The notes: generated from the letters alone by a model not told the origin. DNA of 64,000 nt from Phoenix dactylifera (GCF_009389715.1 NC_052399.1:18107646-18171645); one strand, 5' to 3'; positions 1-13,651 are shown, numbered from the stretch's first letter. A program made the numbers and translations.

Positions 1-873
1 CTGGTCTTCCCTTCCTTTCTTCTCACTTTGGCGCAAAGCTCGAACAGGTCGATCGAGTCGTTGAATTCTGCGATCCGAGACTATGCTTTCAAGGAGCTAG
101 TTCGACGTCGAACAGGGGTGCTCTACGAGGTGTCTCTGCCTCGTAATCTCTCCGGCATCACAGCTTCGGTCTTGAGGCTACGAAGTGGCAGCATGCGGAG
201 CAGGGGAGCAAACCTCAGCTCGATCCACATCCCACCAGGCGTGACGCCTGTTCCTCCTTCCGTGAGGAGGCTGGTCATCGTCTACCACGATCTCGGCAAC
301 AGGTCTTCCTCCTATTACGACCTGCCCGGTTACTCTCTCGTCGCTCCCGTCGTCGGCTGCTTAGCTTATGATGCATCCAATGTAAGCTCTGGCATCACGA
401 AGGAGCTCGAGCTCGCATTGCCTGCAGATCGGATTTTGGTTGTCTTCCCAGAATTCAATTTGCCGGAGGGAATGAATCCAGCAATCAAATGTGCCGCATT
501 CGGACGTGGCGGATCGGTGCATCTCCACGACGTGGTTTCGAAGAATACCTGTTCGGCAGCGAGCACAGGCCACTTCGCAATCGTCGTTCCGTCGGTAGCT
601 CCAGCTTCGCCTCCGTCGGTGGAACGGAAAAAAACAGAGAGTAGATGGGAAGTTCGGGTGATGGCATCTGCATGTGGAGTAGTTGGGCTGGTTCTGGTGG
701 GTTTGGTTGGGTTAGGAATCTTTAGGTTGGTAAGGAATAAGAAAATGGAGGGCATGGAAAGCCAAGCTGAGGAGGGTGAGGCTTTAGGTACTACCTGGGT
801 TGGGAGGAGTAAGATGCCTTCTGCAACAATGATGAGAACTCAACCGGTTATTGAGGATGGAAGTGCGCCATGA
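1..873 (+). CDS. DUF1191-family membrane protein, 3' part (start lies outside the window)
   Basis: The frame is open from base 1, so the first exon or start codon lies upstream. The TTG at 28 is not a real start. The first residues (LVFPSFLLTLAQSS) look like the end of a signal peptide. The body resembles plant DUF1191 proteins of the At4g22900/At3g08600 type: an SLNSAIRDYAFKELVRRRTG opening, then conserved YDLPGYSLVAPVVGCLAYDA. One transmembrane helix lies at about nt 661-720 (MASACGVVGLVLVGLVGLGIF), followed by a basic stop-transfer stretch (RLVRNKK) and a short cytoplasmic tail. Family knowledge predicts a type I membrane or wall-facing protein; its molecular function is not established. 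The stop is TGA at 871-873. No intron is visible in this part. Confidence 0.85.
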   Translation: MVFPSFLLTLAQSSNRSIESLNSAIRDYAFKELVRRRTGVLYEVSLPRNLSGITASVLRLRSGSMRSRGANLSSIHIPPGVTPVPPSVRRLVIVYHDLGNRSSSYYDLPGYSLVAPVVGCLAYDASNVSSGITKELELALPADRILVVFPEFNLPEGMNPAIKCAAFGRGGSVHLHDVVSKNTCSAASTGHFAIVVPSVAPASPPSVERKKTESRWEVRVMASACGVVGLVLVGLVGLGIFRLVRNKKMEGMESQAEEGEALGTTWVGRSKMPSATMMRTQPVIEDGSAP

Positions 874-3628
874 GAGGACTTCCCCCTGATGGGTCTTGCA
901 ATGTCCAGAGATGGATGGGGTTAGATACTCTCGGCCTCGGCCGGGAGTAGGTGGGTCAAATGCGGACAAATGAAAGGCCATCTTGTAAAATATCGCTCCA
1001 TTTTTCTGTAGTTAAAAACCTTCTTTCTCATACATTAGTGTTGATTTGGAATGATTTTAATTGAGGTGATTCTTGTCTCTGTTTGTGATTTAGTTATTAC
1101 CATCTTAATAGGCAATATGGAGAACGTATGTTTCTCGATGATGCCCGTCTTGTTAAGCCCAAAAATTACCGAAGTTTAAGTTAGAAGTCGCCTTAATCAT
1201 CCGGCGTCATCAATATTATTTAATACAATTTTTGTTAATTATATTCCAGTATCCACACACATATATGATTGAGAGGTCTACAATCCTATTCAGATATTGG
1301 TCAGAGGAAATTGTGATGCTGCTTATCTTCTTTAGACAATCCAAATCACAGGCACAAGCAAATGCTAACATCTTGCAAAAGAATTTTTTGTTAAATAATG
1401 TTTTTTGAGTCTTTCACAAGTGAATGCATAACATAAAACATGTCACGCATAAACTGTTCAGGCGTTAGGTAGGTATTTAGGTGCTCCAAGCATCACACAC
1501 ACACGTTATTGTGGAGTGTTGCCCTGACATTCTTGCTTTGAGTCATAGCTACGTGTGGCTTGTGGCAAGGTTATTTTATGCTGAACCCATGTTGCAAATC
1601 TTAAGGTGAAGGTCAGGATTGCACCAAGGCATTATAGCTAAATTGGTTAGGATTGGGTTTAGTTTGTCATGTTGCGGAAAACTACGAAGAATTAATAGAC
1701 CTTTTAGCATGCATGCTTCTTGGTTGAGCTAATCAGACAATCAAAGTAGAAAAGTTGCAAGCAGGTAAATCAAAAGGAAATTAACAGAAAGAAGCAGTGC
1801 GCTTTATTTAATCTTACTAAAGATTACATCAAATGTAGCACTCAGAAAATGATGTCCATGCTTATATCTTGAAGGGAAATTTGTCACTTGCAGCTATGTT
1901 TCTCTTTTGAATATTGTTATTACTCTATTAATAAAATATCTTAATAGGAAAAATAAATTGTTCTATATTTTATAGTGAAATCATCAAAACATAACTTGAT
2001 TGAAATAACTGTTTATACATCTGAAAAAAATTTATTAAGCATTCCACATAACTTGATTTTGCCTCACACAGTCACTGAGTTATTATTGGTTTTCAACGTC
2101 TGATAATTTGCCAAAAAAAAACAAAAAAACAAAAAATTATGGCTGTTCTTTCCTCAAAAGTTAACACCATAGCTTATATTACAAATCTAGTTCAAAGACT
2201 CTAACAATACAGAGGGATTTTTTCCTTTTTTGAGCACTATAATTTGAGTTGTGCCACAACGGAGGCACATCAAGATTGCGCTTTACCTGATTCTGTGGTC
2301 GGGAGAGTGTTAGCAAAAACAACCAGGAATACTGTAATTTGAGTTTTGGAGCAACAAGAATCATATTTACAGAAGACTAGCAATTTTTATCATGGTGATT
2401 TAAAGTAGAGATTTATTGCACACTTTTCTCGCTAGGAAGGGCATCAGTGGTGCCGATTTCTCCACAAAAGAAAGAAAAAGAAAAAATCAATGGGGTAGTA
2501 GTGCCAAGACAGATTGGCAGTAAGAATGACAAATATATAAGAGACTTGCTGCGCTCTGTGACTTGGGTTCTTCGTATCAATTCCCAAAATTCTTAATTTG
2601 CATATAGATTCTTGATTTTGAAAATTTGTATACCTGCTTTCAAATTTTATTTGTTGCACCCACCGCATTGGAGGGTTCCCAATTCTCAGCATATTAGTCT
2701 TGAAAACCTTCTTAATTTGCAAACCGTACCTTGTTTTTTAGCATTTGAATATTAATTCTTTAAATTGTATATTAGTTTTTAATTTTTATTTAAATATTGA
2801 ATTAATGCAATAATCAAAGGAAGATTGTCCTGTTATGCATGTCTCACGGGTAATTAGATTCTCCTACAGCTGAGATTTGCTTATGACAAAAACGCTTATG
2901 ACAAAAACGAAGGAAAAATAACCTTGTCTGAACATCAATACCAATACAGGATACAAAAGCATGAGCCCGTGAATTTCTGGGTCTCAGGGCACAATTTACA
3001 AGGCAAATTTTTGATTTCTAGCAGAGAAATATTCCTTCCAAGAGAGAGATTCTATTGGATGTCTCCGAAGAGACATGCGCAGAAATATTCATGACACTGT
3101 CGAACAGTAGTAGTTTGGAACGACAAGCACCCATGCAACACACTGTCATTGAAGCAGAAGACTCTGCTGAGCATCTCCTTTTTGCTAGGTGTCTACTTTG
3201 GAAGCTTCAGCAACGACCCACAATTTCTTTTTTTCCCCAACTTCGACAAGGAGTCCTCATCGGAAATGTGAAAAAATTAACATCATCCTCTCACCTTGCA
3301 ATTCTTTGGGAGCAAAATGGCAGCCCCTCACCTTGCAAGTGACCCCTGTCTAAATGTACAGCTCGGCAGCAATTCATGAAGAACATCAGAGCAATACGAC
3401 AACTACACTAGATAAGTTCTTAACATGCAAATGCAAATTATTTTCCTTCTACAATCTCAAATCCGCCTTGCAATCAATTGAACAAGCCTTCTATGCCTTC
3501 AAACCAGCAGACCAGATGCAGCCTTATTTTTTATGTAGAACGGAACCTCGTACGGCTTTGTTGCCTCTTTGTATATGACACCGAGGAAAGTATTCGAAAC
3601 TGAAAGTCTGGAAAAAAATACATACATC
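874..3628. other. Intergenic region between the DUF1191 gene and the ABC transporter gene
   Basis: AT-rich DNA holding the 3' flanks of the two convergent genes. I see no supported coding region: the open frames here are short, lack family signatures and overlap on both strands. A 15-bp direct repeat (cttatgacaaaaacg twice) lies at about 2879-2909. The ABCC 3' untranslated region should occupy roughly the last 200-300 bases, but I cannot place its poly(A) site. Confidence 0.6.
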
Positions 3629-6600
3629 TCAAAGTGAATTAGAGGACTGGACATCGGCACCTACAGCATGTGACCAGTACTCCTTGACGAGCTTCGCGAA
3701 TAGAGATCCCTGAGTTTTCATCAGTTTCATGGGTTCATCATACTCCACCAACTTTCCTGCAAATAAAGGAATAGCTCATGGTAAGATGTAAAGGTTTACC
3801 TAATCATTTCCATGCCCGGCCACTGTTCATATCCTGTTTCAAAAAACCAAAGAGGCGCTTATGGGACAAAGATATCAACTATCTAAATTGCACAGGGACG
3901 GACCTATCGCTCATCCCAAGTATGGTGATACTGAGCTCACTACTAAGAGGTAAAAAATTGAGAGGTTCATAGGATACTAAAGCTTGCTGAAATATGCAGA
4001 AGCGACTTATACATCCCCCTCTTTTGTGAATGCTAAAGCTTTTGGAAGAAACAACATTTTTTTTTCAGATTAAAAACCTCACGTAGTCTTCTCATTACTC
4101 AAAATAATGCATAAGAACAGTTTGAGACAAATTTGATTGGTGAGAAGGTCCTCAATCCAAGATGGAATAAGGCTTCTAGATTTTGTTATAATTAATTCAG
4201 AATCCTTGCACCTAGCGACACTTATTTTCACTTTTCAAAATGCTATTTAAGTTCATATGGGATAGATGCATGTTCTTCCCTGAGCAATAAAAGATAGATG
4301 TGTTCAACTCACCATCGCTAATAGCAAGCACCTTTGTGCAGTCGATTACGGTCGGGATCCGATGAGCAACTGTAATGACCGTGCAATCTGCAAATTCTGT
4401 TCTAATTGTCTTCTGGATGATTGCATCTGTGGCATTGTCAATAGATGCCGTGGCTTCATCAAGTACTAGTATACAACTTCTCTTCAAAAGTGCACGTCCC
4501 AAGCAAAATAACTGCCGTTGCCCCATGCTCCAATTTGACCCATCTTCAACAACTAATTGTAAGGTTTTCAGAGGAAAATAAGGACAATTTTAGTAACACA
4601 TAATTGAAGCTTGTCAATATAAAAGACAACAAATAATATTACATGCTAGAAATCTTTACCTAGCGAATCCAAACCCTGTTCTTTCTCTCGAACTGCTTCC
4701 CCAAGCTGACATTTGTCGAGAACCTTTGACAAAATCAAGAAAATGCACCCACTCAGCAATGATTGAATCTTGCAGCAATGCTAAAAATACAAAAACCTTG
4801 ACTAATTAACCAAAAAGAGGCCATTTTTCTGAACATAGAAACAAGCATAATCCGATCCTTTGGCACGGGCTATATGGATATTACTTCACCATCAGTTCCT
4901 ATAGAAGGGAACATACTGCAAAATCTAATATGATTTCATCATTTTGTTGACACTGCTATCCGATTGTGTGCCAGTATCTTCACAGAATCAAGGATTTCTG
5001 AACCAGTACTGGGTGCCATACCGGTCGGCGCCCGGTCCGGTTCGAAACCGAGCCTGTACCAAGAGAACGCCAGCCGGAGCCGGAGAAGACGAAGAGAAAG
5101 AGAGAGCAAGCGGGGGAGGGAGGGAGAAGGAGCACCGTGGGGGGCACCGGAGGCCGGGGAGGGGGGGGATAGAGGTTGCGGCCGCGGAAAAAAATTTGAA
5201 AATTTTTAAGTGAAGTCAGCAAATCACTTATTGACTTCACTTAAAAATTTTCAAATTTTTTAATTTCGGAATTTTTAAGTGAAGTCAGCAAACAATTTGC
5301 CGACTTCACTTAAAAATTTTCAAATTTTTTCCGCAGCCGCGTCCTTCGCCGGCACCCTGCGGCGCTTCTTCTCCCTCCCTCCTCCGCTCACTCTCTCTTT
5401 CTCTTCATCTTGTCCGACTCCGGTAGCGAACCGGTTTCAAAGCCCGAACCATACCGATAGGTCGCCGGTACGGTTCGGAACGGGCGGAATCATCCGGTTC
5501 GGGACGTTCCGCATTTCTTGCACAAAACTAGTCCTTTAAGTAAACTTCTATATAAGATGGTAAAGGCCATATTCGTTGATAAGACCAGATGGCAAAAATG
5601 GGCTACAAAGCTAACCAAAACAGAGAAAATAAGATCAGCCTGCTGTGATATACTTAAAATGACACTCTGAAATAGAACCTCTTGGTTGTATTTGACTCTG
5701 TCACATTGGTATATTTATCCTATTTATAATTGCACTCATCTTGTGAATTCCTGCCGTTTGAATAGTTCTTTCCTAAGCACCCCAAACACCACTGGCCAAA
5801 TAAATAAATAAATAAAAGTAAATTGCAAACAAGTTTTTGTTGCCCTCACACCTGGACACCAAAATGAGACCTCATAAACATCAGAAAATAAATATTATAG
5901 TATTAGAAGCACCACATACTGAGAAAGAACTATTACCTCCCATATCTGTTTATCCGTATATTGTCCCAAAGGATCCAAATTGTATCTGACAGAACCATGG
6001 AAAAGGGTTGGCTCTTGCGGAATGATGCCAAGGCGAGACCTCAGATCATGGAGCCCGATTGTGACAATATCTAGGCCATCTATGACAATTTTTCCTCCTG
6101 CTGGTTCAACAAGACGGAACAGTGCGCCAACTAGAGTTGTCTTTCCACTTCCAGTCCGGCCAACAATCCCAATCTTGTGTCCTCCTTCAAATGTGCAACT
6201 TATTCCACAAAGTACAAGGGGAGCATCTGGCCTGTATCTGATCTGCTTAATGCAAATTCATCAGCATTATGATTCCTACAGAATTAGAAAACACTACAAT
6301 GTGTGAAATATCAGATAAAAATTTAGAGAGAGTATCCCTTTAAGATTTACCTTCAAATCTTGTAGTTCCACTCTACCAACAGCTGGCCAATCAGAAGCTG
6401 ACCGGTTGCTCTCAACAACTTCTGGGGCCTCACTGGACACATGCATGTATTGATTTAGCCTTTCTACAGAGATGATCTGATTTGCAAGAGTGCACTGATT
6501 TTGAATCGAGAAAACGAGGGACATGTTCAATGAAAGACCATAAGACAGTGCCATTCCAATAAAACCTGCATTAAAAGTGGGTACTAAACTGGTTCATATT

Positions 6601-9600
6601 CTCTCTTTAAAATCACCTATAATTAAAATGCATACCTACCAGACCTTAGTTGGTTAATGCATATGCTCACAAATATATGTAATAATGGTGAAACAATCTA
6701 TCATTATCATGAACAATATTCATTTTATTTTTCAGATATCGAACGCATCAATTTTGTTGTATTTAGGTTAAAAGTTTGATTGCCATTCAAATAATTATGT
6801 TATTGTGTTTTTGTATGACAGAATCCTATAGTAACAAAGCTTAAATCTCAAATTTTGAGATTCAATATGAAACTCCAAAGAAAAAGAAGTTATTAACGAT
6901 GTAATTGTCATTTCTAGAAAGTTAACAATTATGTATTTGTTAAAATTTTGTTTGCCCCTGAGAATATGTGAAAATTGCTCCATTTTTTCCTGCATATGAC
7001 ATGAGATATTTTCTGTTTCATCTTAAATTTTAGGCACAGTGGTAGACTTTCTCTTCTTTTATACCTAGAGTTTAGGCCAGATTACTCCTCCCTAGGATGC
7101 TAAACAATTTATTGAATTCTTTTTTCATAATAAATGTTCTTCTGGTTATTAAGATTGGAGAACACTGTAAATGGAGGAAACAACAAAAACATGAAAGACA
7201 TGCAGTGGTCCCTGCCTGTGGTGCTATTATCATACTTTAATGGAAGCTAAGTAGGCTAGGGTGCAACTTTCTAGCATTCGGGTTAGCAGATACACAAATT
7301 CCTCAATGATCATCAAGATTTTCTTCAATCAATGGAGCTCAGCTATACAAATAATGGCAGGTTCAAGGGTTCTCAAGGATCTTTTTTTTTTTTAATGATA
7401 CGGAATGCTTACACAAAGGTGGAATATGATGCTGAAGTATAACTGGATGGTTGTATGATTCAAGTTGTCCTTGATGAGCATGTATGTTAAGCATGCAAGG
7501 GGGAAAGCTACATATATGGAGGATAATCCTGCCAAAGATGAAGCTCTACGTCTTTGGCAAGTTCTTAGGAAAAAGAAGTTGCCTTGGTACTGAAGTAATA
7601 TTATCTTGATTGTTCAGATATTTCCCCAAAGTGTACTAGATTCATAATTACTGAAAGAATTTATAAGTATAAGAAAGTAGTACTTGCAGATGTCGAGGAA
7701 ATGCCATGACTACTAATGCAAAACTAGTTTCTTTTGATGAAAAATGCAGAACTAGTTAGCATGGTGGTGGTGCAATATAACCCACCTATGGCAACTCACC
7801 AGAGCTAAAAGTTCCTGAAGGAAGCAGAGCCACGACAAGAGCTGATGAAGAAAGAATTGCAGCACTCATAGTTTCTAACCGTTGAATCAACCACTCGCTT
7901 GCTGCAAAATTGTGGAAGAAGGGACTTGCATTTTTGTCAACAAGCTTCAAATTTTTAGCAAAGAAGCGATCTTCCTCCCCAAAAGCCCTGATTGTTATTG
8001 CTCCTGCTACAGACTCAGCCAGATGATTTGCTACAAGAGATTTTGTGGTGCCATTTATCCGCATCAACTCTTTCGCAGAAGCGAAGTAGTAGCTCTATGA
8101 GGTGGTTCCAAATATAGACCCAATGTGATTCATCATATAAGAGGTAAACATATTTAAATAAATAGATGAAATATTGCAGTTTCAAATATTACCTGCAACC
8201 TGATGGTCAAATAGACCAATGGTATGGCGACAAATAAGACTTGCCATGTAACAACAGCCAGTACCCCAATACTGCCGCAAGCATTCAAGGTAGCACTGAC
8301 GCTAAAGATGAAGCTAAATGGAACATCAAGGTCCACGATACTTAAATCTGAAGAAACCTGCATAAGAAAGATCAATAGGGCTGACAAGTTACTTTTATAG
8401 TAGAAAACTCTCCATTAACTAATAAGTAGCCAAATTGCATTCAGAAATCCTTACCCGACTCAGTATCCTTCCTAGAGGAGTGGAGTCAAAAAATGACATT
8501 GGTGCACGAAATAGTGAATTAAGTAGCTGAGAAAATAATGATCTTGATGACTGAAGACCCAGAGCAACTACCAATATAGATCTTGCTAACAAGAAGATGA
8601 TTGTGCTGAACCCAATTGCCAAGTACACCATAATCAATCGCAACATGCTAACTTGAGGATTATCAACATTGGCTGCCAGCCATGAGTTCTGTGAAATCTG
8701 TCCAGCTACAAATATTAAATGAGAAAGAGCTGCTAGCGAGGCATACAAGTAGCCCTTGTTTTGGTTCAGATACTGTATATAAGGTTTTAGACCTGTATCA
8801 CCTGTTTCTTTCTCCTCTCTCTTAATCAATTGATCTACTCCTGATTGTATTTCTTTCTTCAGCTGTTTAGAGCTATTCATACTGCTGATCTCTCTTGTAG
8901 ATGTTTCACTTCTTCTGTGAGAAACAATATTGCCAAGCCTTTCAGGACCAATAGTTTCTTTATTTACATTGACGAGGTCTTGAAATTCTTTGGTAGAAGC
9001 CAATAGTTCATGATAAGGACCAGCATGCAAAACTTCCCCATCAGACATTAACTGCCAGACACAGTCATTTCAGATGGCATTCTTGAGATAACATTATGCT
9101 CACATAACATTTCCTTCAATTACTAAGACAATTATCTTTTTTAAGAAAATACTAAGCCATTTATCTTGGAACAGGATAACAAAAGGTGAAATCACACTTT
9201 CAGTTGTAAGACATTACCTTGAATCTTTTATGTGCTCGGTTATATATAGATTATGTGAACAAAACAACATTAAATTAAGCAAGAAGGCATGTTTCAAAAC
9301 TTTTATAATTTTAAAAAACCCTAAAGTGATGATGAACAAAATGCATGCTTTTTTCTTCTTTTTTTCTTTTTCTTTTACGAGCGAAGTTAGGCATTTGGTA
9401 AATGCATGCTTTCTTAAATAGTTCAAGCAATGAATGGACCTTACGAGTTGTGGAGGATTCGAAAAAATTCACATGCATGTGTATAGTAGGAAATCATGGA
9501 TTAAGATGGAGAACAGGGTATCTAAAACAAGCACTAAAAAAATGTTGGAGATGATGTGTGAACTGACCAAAACAGAATCGAACACTGGAAGGAAATCCAC

Positions 9601-12600
9601 TTGGTGAGTCACTAATAGAACTGTCTTTTCTGATAGAGCTCCCATGACATATTCCTGCATAAAGTAAAAGTAAACTCATAAAGAGATCCAACGGGCAAGA
9701 AAAACAATGAGTAAGCACCAAGTCATTACATTGAATAGGCTGGTAGCAGTATGGGCATCAACAGCACTGAAAGGATCATCCAGGAGATATATATCTGCAT
9801 CTTGATACAGTGCACGGGCCAGTTGAATGCGCTGCTTCTGGCCACCGCTGAGATTTACCCCTCTTTCCCCTATTTCAGTAAGATCCCCAAAGGGCAACAT
9901 CTCGAGGTCCTTTACTAAAGAACACTTTTCTAGTGTTTTCTGGTATCTTTGCTTATCCATGACAGATCCAAATAAAATATTCTCTTGTACAGTTCCTGTT
10001 TGAATCCATGCCACCTGGGAAACATAAGCAGTTTTCCCATAAACTTGAATCTGCAATTTTCAGGAGAACATGTTTCAGTCTTTCAATAATATATGTCCCC
10101 TCCCCCCCCCACCCCCCCCCCCCCCAAAAAAAAAAAAGAAAAAAGAAAAAAACTATTCACAAACAGTGGAAGCTAAGAGACATGTATTGCAGCTAGAAGG
10201 ATAAGAAATGGGAGGAAAGCATCATAGTTTCCAGATGGTAAGAGAATATTTAATTAGCGTGAGGCGGGTCTGATCATGATGTATATTCTACCAGAATTTT
10301 AAGCACTAAACCAGTAGTTCTATTCTTCAAGAATGCCACATGAGATTTTCAATTGCATTAAATTTCAAATGGCCCAGCATCAACTGAGGAATAAAATAGA
10401 TGTTTTTTATTTTATCATCAAATTTAAAATTTTATCACATAAGATCAAAGAAACATAAGTAACATTAATATAAAATAAAAACCATGTTGTCTGTGCACCA
10501 ATATGAAAAATTACATTTCTAGGATCAAAGCTTCAATCTAAGATAAAATTATACTGAGTTAGCACTACAAGGAAGAAACTGACAGTTATCTGAGTAAAAA
10601 CAGATTCTGTAGATGACCAAGATGAAAGAATGCTAATAGTGATTAGTGATAAAAACATACCAAGCCCTCTGTCTTTGGAACCTCTCCTAGAATTGCTGCC
10701 AAAAGAGTTGATTTTCCTGAGCCAACCTCACCACAAATTGACACCTTGTCCCCAGCTTTAACCTCTAAGTTTATATTCCTCAATGTGGGCTTCAACATGT
10801 TCTTGTCCCAAGAAAAGCTGCAGGATTTGATAATTATCGGCTGCTTGATATCTGCAGTGTACATCCTTCTAACTTCATCATTCTGCAGCTCAGGTGCATC
10901 CAGAAATTTGACAATTCGTGCAAAGGCAACCTTCGCTTGAATGACAACTCCAATTACATCAGGTATTTGCCTTACAGGATCTTGAACAAGACGCAATGTC
11001 GCTACAAAGGTAAAAACATTGCTGGCACGAAGACGAATGCCAAGAAGATAGCATGTTAAAAAACTAGCAGCCGAAACAAGTACGGGGGATGACCAAAAGA
11101 GAAAGCTATTGTATGCTCTCCGAAGCTGAAATGCCTTCAACCATTTGCATTCCACTTCCCTCAACCCTTCTATAGCTCTCTTGAAATGTGTTTCCCAAGC
11201 ATATAGCTTAAGCACTTTCATATTCACCAGAGCTTCTGACAAAGCCTTCAGCCTCGCATCCTGAGCTTCCATAAGCATTGTCTGAAATTTATGCTGTAGC
11301 TTGGCTAGTGGAGCATTGCAGATCACAGTGACTACAATCACAACCATAGCCGAGATTGTTGCAAGACCAACAGCGTTATAAAGAATTACTAGAGAAATGC
11401 AAAGTTGGAGGCTTGTTGTCCAAGTTTGATGAAACCAAAACGGGAATTCCCCTATCCTGTAGGCATCTACTGTTACATAGTTCATGATCTCCCCAGAAGA
11501 GTGGATCAGTTTTGCCGAATTTGACAACTTCAGTTGCTTCTGATAAATTGCTGCTGATAACAAAGACCTCACTTGTGATCCTAATCTTCTGGTGCGGAAG
11601 TACCACTGCCTCTGTGATAAGGATTCTAGGCATTTTGCAAGAAATAATCCAAAGGCCAGCACAAATCCTTTGTATTTGAAAGCTGCTTCCCCTGACGATA
11701 ATTTGATGAAGGCATTTAGAAGCACCGGACCAGAAGATAAGGTGAGAACTTTTAGCAATGCAAAAAACCCAGAGACCAAGATTTCCTTTTGGTGACAAGA
11801 AACTATAGCCCAAAATATGGATGGAGGAGCAGTTTGTCTGCCCTGTTTTTGTCTGTTCAATTGCTCCAAAAACAGAGAGTAACAGCTCCCCGCTCGATCT
11901 ACCTTGCCAAGCTGAGGTATGTCATTCTCATCTAGTGGCTTCTTGTAACCCTTCTTCATCAAAGGGTTCAGCCACCAGAAGGTCATTCTACTGAGAAATC
12001 CAGCATTTGCAAAAGGAGTCAAGTTCTCATCTGACTCAATTACATTATCATTGGACTCTCCACTCAAAGGCATATACAGAGATCCATCTACAGTCTCACA
12101 GTCCTCAGCATCTCTGGATCCCTTAAAGGCAAAAATCAGCAAAAGAATAGCTCCCGGCAATGATAGAACATCTAAAATGACCTTGATAGACAATTTCTTC
12201 GCTACCAGGATATCCAGAACAGAAGAAATACAAATAAATCCAGCAAACAATGTCATAATTCCTGACCAAATCTTAAGGAAGGCCTCCCCAAGCAGCACAG
12301 TTCTGCTGCTCGCCACCAAACCGACAACCACCATAACAATGCCCTGTGATAACACCATTAACCACCAATGCAGAGGGTGAATGGACATTCCCTTCCTCAA
12401 GTTCTCCTCCAGCATCCACAACCCGAGGCCTAGATAAACCAACCCCAAGCAACCATTGAGCAAAGCAGATGATACTTGAAGAGGTGAGGAAAACTTAAAG
12501 AGTGGTCGAACCCGAACAGCTCTCCTTGAAACTTTGCAAACAAAATTGAGCAAGAAGGAGACAAACATGAGCACATTGACAGAGATGACCAGTATGTGAT

Positions 12601-12812
12601 TCATGCAAGTAGAAGAGTAGAGCAATTCGCTGAATCCGCAGGCCTCTCCGCCTTGATTGGAACAAACAGACTTGTGGAAAGCCATCCACGTACCTAAAAT
12701 ATCCAAAAAAGAAAAAATCCCATGAAAAAAAGCAACAATTTTAATTCGATGACAAAAGCGTAAGGGGTAAAACAAAGGTCAGGGATTTACCTGTGACTGT
12801 GAGAGCATCCAT
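3629..12812 (-). CDS. ABCC10: ABCC-type (MRP-like) ABC transporter, ABCC10-like, 12 coding exons
   Basis: Coding exons on the minus strand: 12812-12791, 12693-10661, 10050-9730, 9654-9568, 9051-8455, 8357-8193, 8094-7800, 6565-6351, 6242-5937, 4723-4660, 4552-4313, 3756-3629. All junctions are GT..AG, phases agree, and the sum is 1490 aa plus TGA; Arabidopsis ABCC10 is of similar length. Order: N-terminal membrane helices (TMD0), TMD1, NBD1 with Walker [10 protein letters not shown] (about 662-670), LSGGQ (752-756) and Walker B IYLLDD (772-777), TMD2 (about 860-1190), NBD2 with Walker A GRTGSGKT (1273-1280), signature WSMGQ (1376-1380), Walker B ILVLDE (1396-1401) and switch His in VAHR (1432). 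NBD2 has the glutamate after Walker B while NBD1 has aspartate, the usual ABCC asymmetry. Family role: ATP-driven export of conjugates or organic anions, often across the tonoplast; the substrate here is unknown. The start [10 protein letters not shown] is chosen because it has G at -3 and +4 and is in frame with exon 2. Confidence 0.93.
4980..5535. mobile_element. Fold-back element (MITE-like) inside an ABCC intron
   Basis: Lies in the intron between the exons at 4723 and 5937. The two halves are rough reverse complements. The outer arms carry related GGTACGG/CCGGTTCG-type motifs and purine-rich (left) or pyrimidine-rich (right) stretches. The centre holds two strong hairpins with stems of the type AATTTTTAAGTGAAGTCAGC (about 5185-5270 and 5270-5325). 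No transposase frame is present, so it would be non-autonomous. Exact ends and target-site duplication are unclear. Confidence 0.6.
10100..10152. repeat. Poly(C)/poly(A) tract in an ABCC intron
   Basis: A run of C broken by single A residues, followed by A-rich sequence, lies within the intron between the exons at 10050 and 10661. It is low-complexity DNA and a likely place for assembly or sequencing error. Confidence 0.7.
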
Positions 12813-12845
12813 TTCATGCAATAACTGTCCCACTCTTGTCAATTC
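12813..12845 (-). promoter_or_regulatory. ABCC 5' leader part of exon 3, with an out-of-frame upstream AUG
   Basis: The acceptor TTTTAG/GAATTG places the exon start at 12845. Just before the chosen start is another ATG (ATGAAATGG, A at about 12817) in a different frame with weak context (T at -3, A at +4). Its frame runs across the splice and far into the main coding sequence. This arrangement suggests leaky scanning to the stronger AUG five bases later. Exon boundaries are inferred from splice signals only. Confidence 0.55.
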
Positions 12846-13084
12846 CTAAAACCAATTATATCTCCATCCTTTTACACCAAAAAAATAAATTTAAAAAAAA
12901 CAAAAAAACTTCTCTTATCATTTGAGATTCTTAACACAGCATCTAAAAAAAAGAATTTGAAAGCATCGTAAACTGTAGGTAACGAGCAGTGAACTAATGA
13001 TCCTTAAAAAAAAATAATGATGTAATAGATAGTAAAATCATGGTTCTCCAAAAATAGGAAATGAATAAATAAACAGCGAGATAC

Positions 13085-13177
13085 CTTCAGATTGTTTTCC
13101 AAGAAGGTTGGTGAAACAGCTTTCTTGATAATAGAAAGGTCGGTTGCTTCGTTGAAGTAAACTTGCCAGTCAATAAT
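13085..13177 (-). other. Non-coding 5' exon 2 of the ABCC gene
   Basis: Bounded by an acceptor (AAATTTCAG/ATTATTG) and a donor (CTGAAG/GTATCT). It carries no ATG. It stays open in frame with the ABCC coding sequence, but no in-frame ATG exists in it or in the exon upstream, so it is most likely untranslated. Confidence 0.5.
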
Positions 13178-13651
13178 CTGAAATTTAGTAGGACATAGTA
13201 CAAATGAGATCTCTGAGAGGATTAAAACCAACTAAAAAAACCCTAAAAACCAGCACATAATTAAGCACGAGGCATGCAATGAAATCAGGACGCCGTCACT
13301 CCAACGAATTCCTTAATAAATATTCTTTTTGGGGTTATGAGCAATTCCTTAATAAAATATCAAAGTCAATCACACGGAACAACAATCTTGCACCGCTGTG
13401 CTTCATGCTTCAAGAAACTCAAAATGCACACGTTCTGTGCTTCATGCTTCGAGAAACTTAAAATGCACACCTTCTCTCCAGAAATCGAATAAACGAAGTA
13501 TCAAGAAGAGATTCTTCGCATCAGAAAACAAAAACAAGAACGAAGTTCTTGATTCTTGATCGCCAAGTCCACTTTTTTTTAATAAATCAAAAAAAAAAAA
13601 GAAAGAACGAAAGACACGAGAAGAAGAACCGCACAGCGAGATCATACTCAC

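Noticed and set aside
28-30. TTG as start codon of the DUF1191 protein
   Set aside because: The same frame is open to base 1 and encodes hydrophobic residues fitting a signal peptide. The true start lies left of the window.
5980-6306. 108-codon plus-strand frame
   Set aside because: It is the antisense of the ABCC NBD2 exon (5937-6242), which carries Walker A and the D-loop region in the correct frame on the minus strand.
13085-13177. Extension of the ABCC coding region into this exon
   Set aside because: The frame is open through this exon and exon 1 without stops, but there is no in-frame ATG before an in-frame TAG further upstream. The strong-context ATG at 12812 is preferred.
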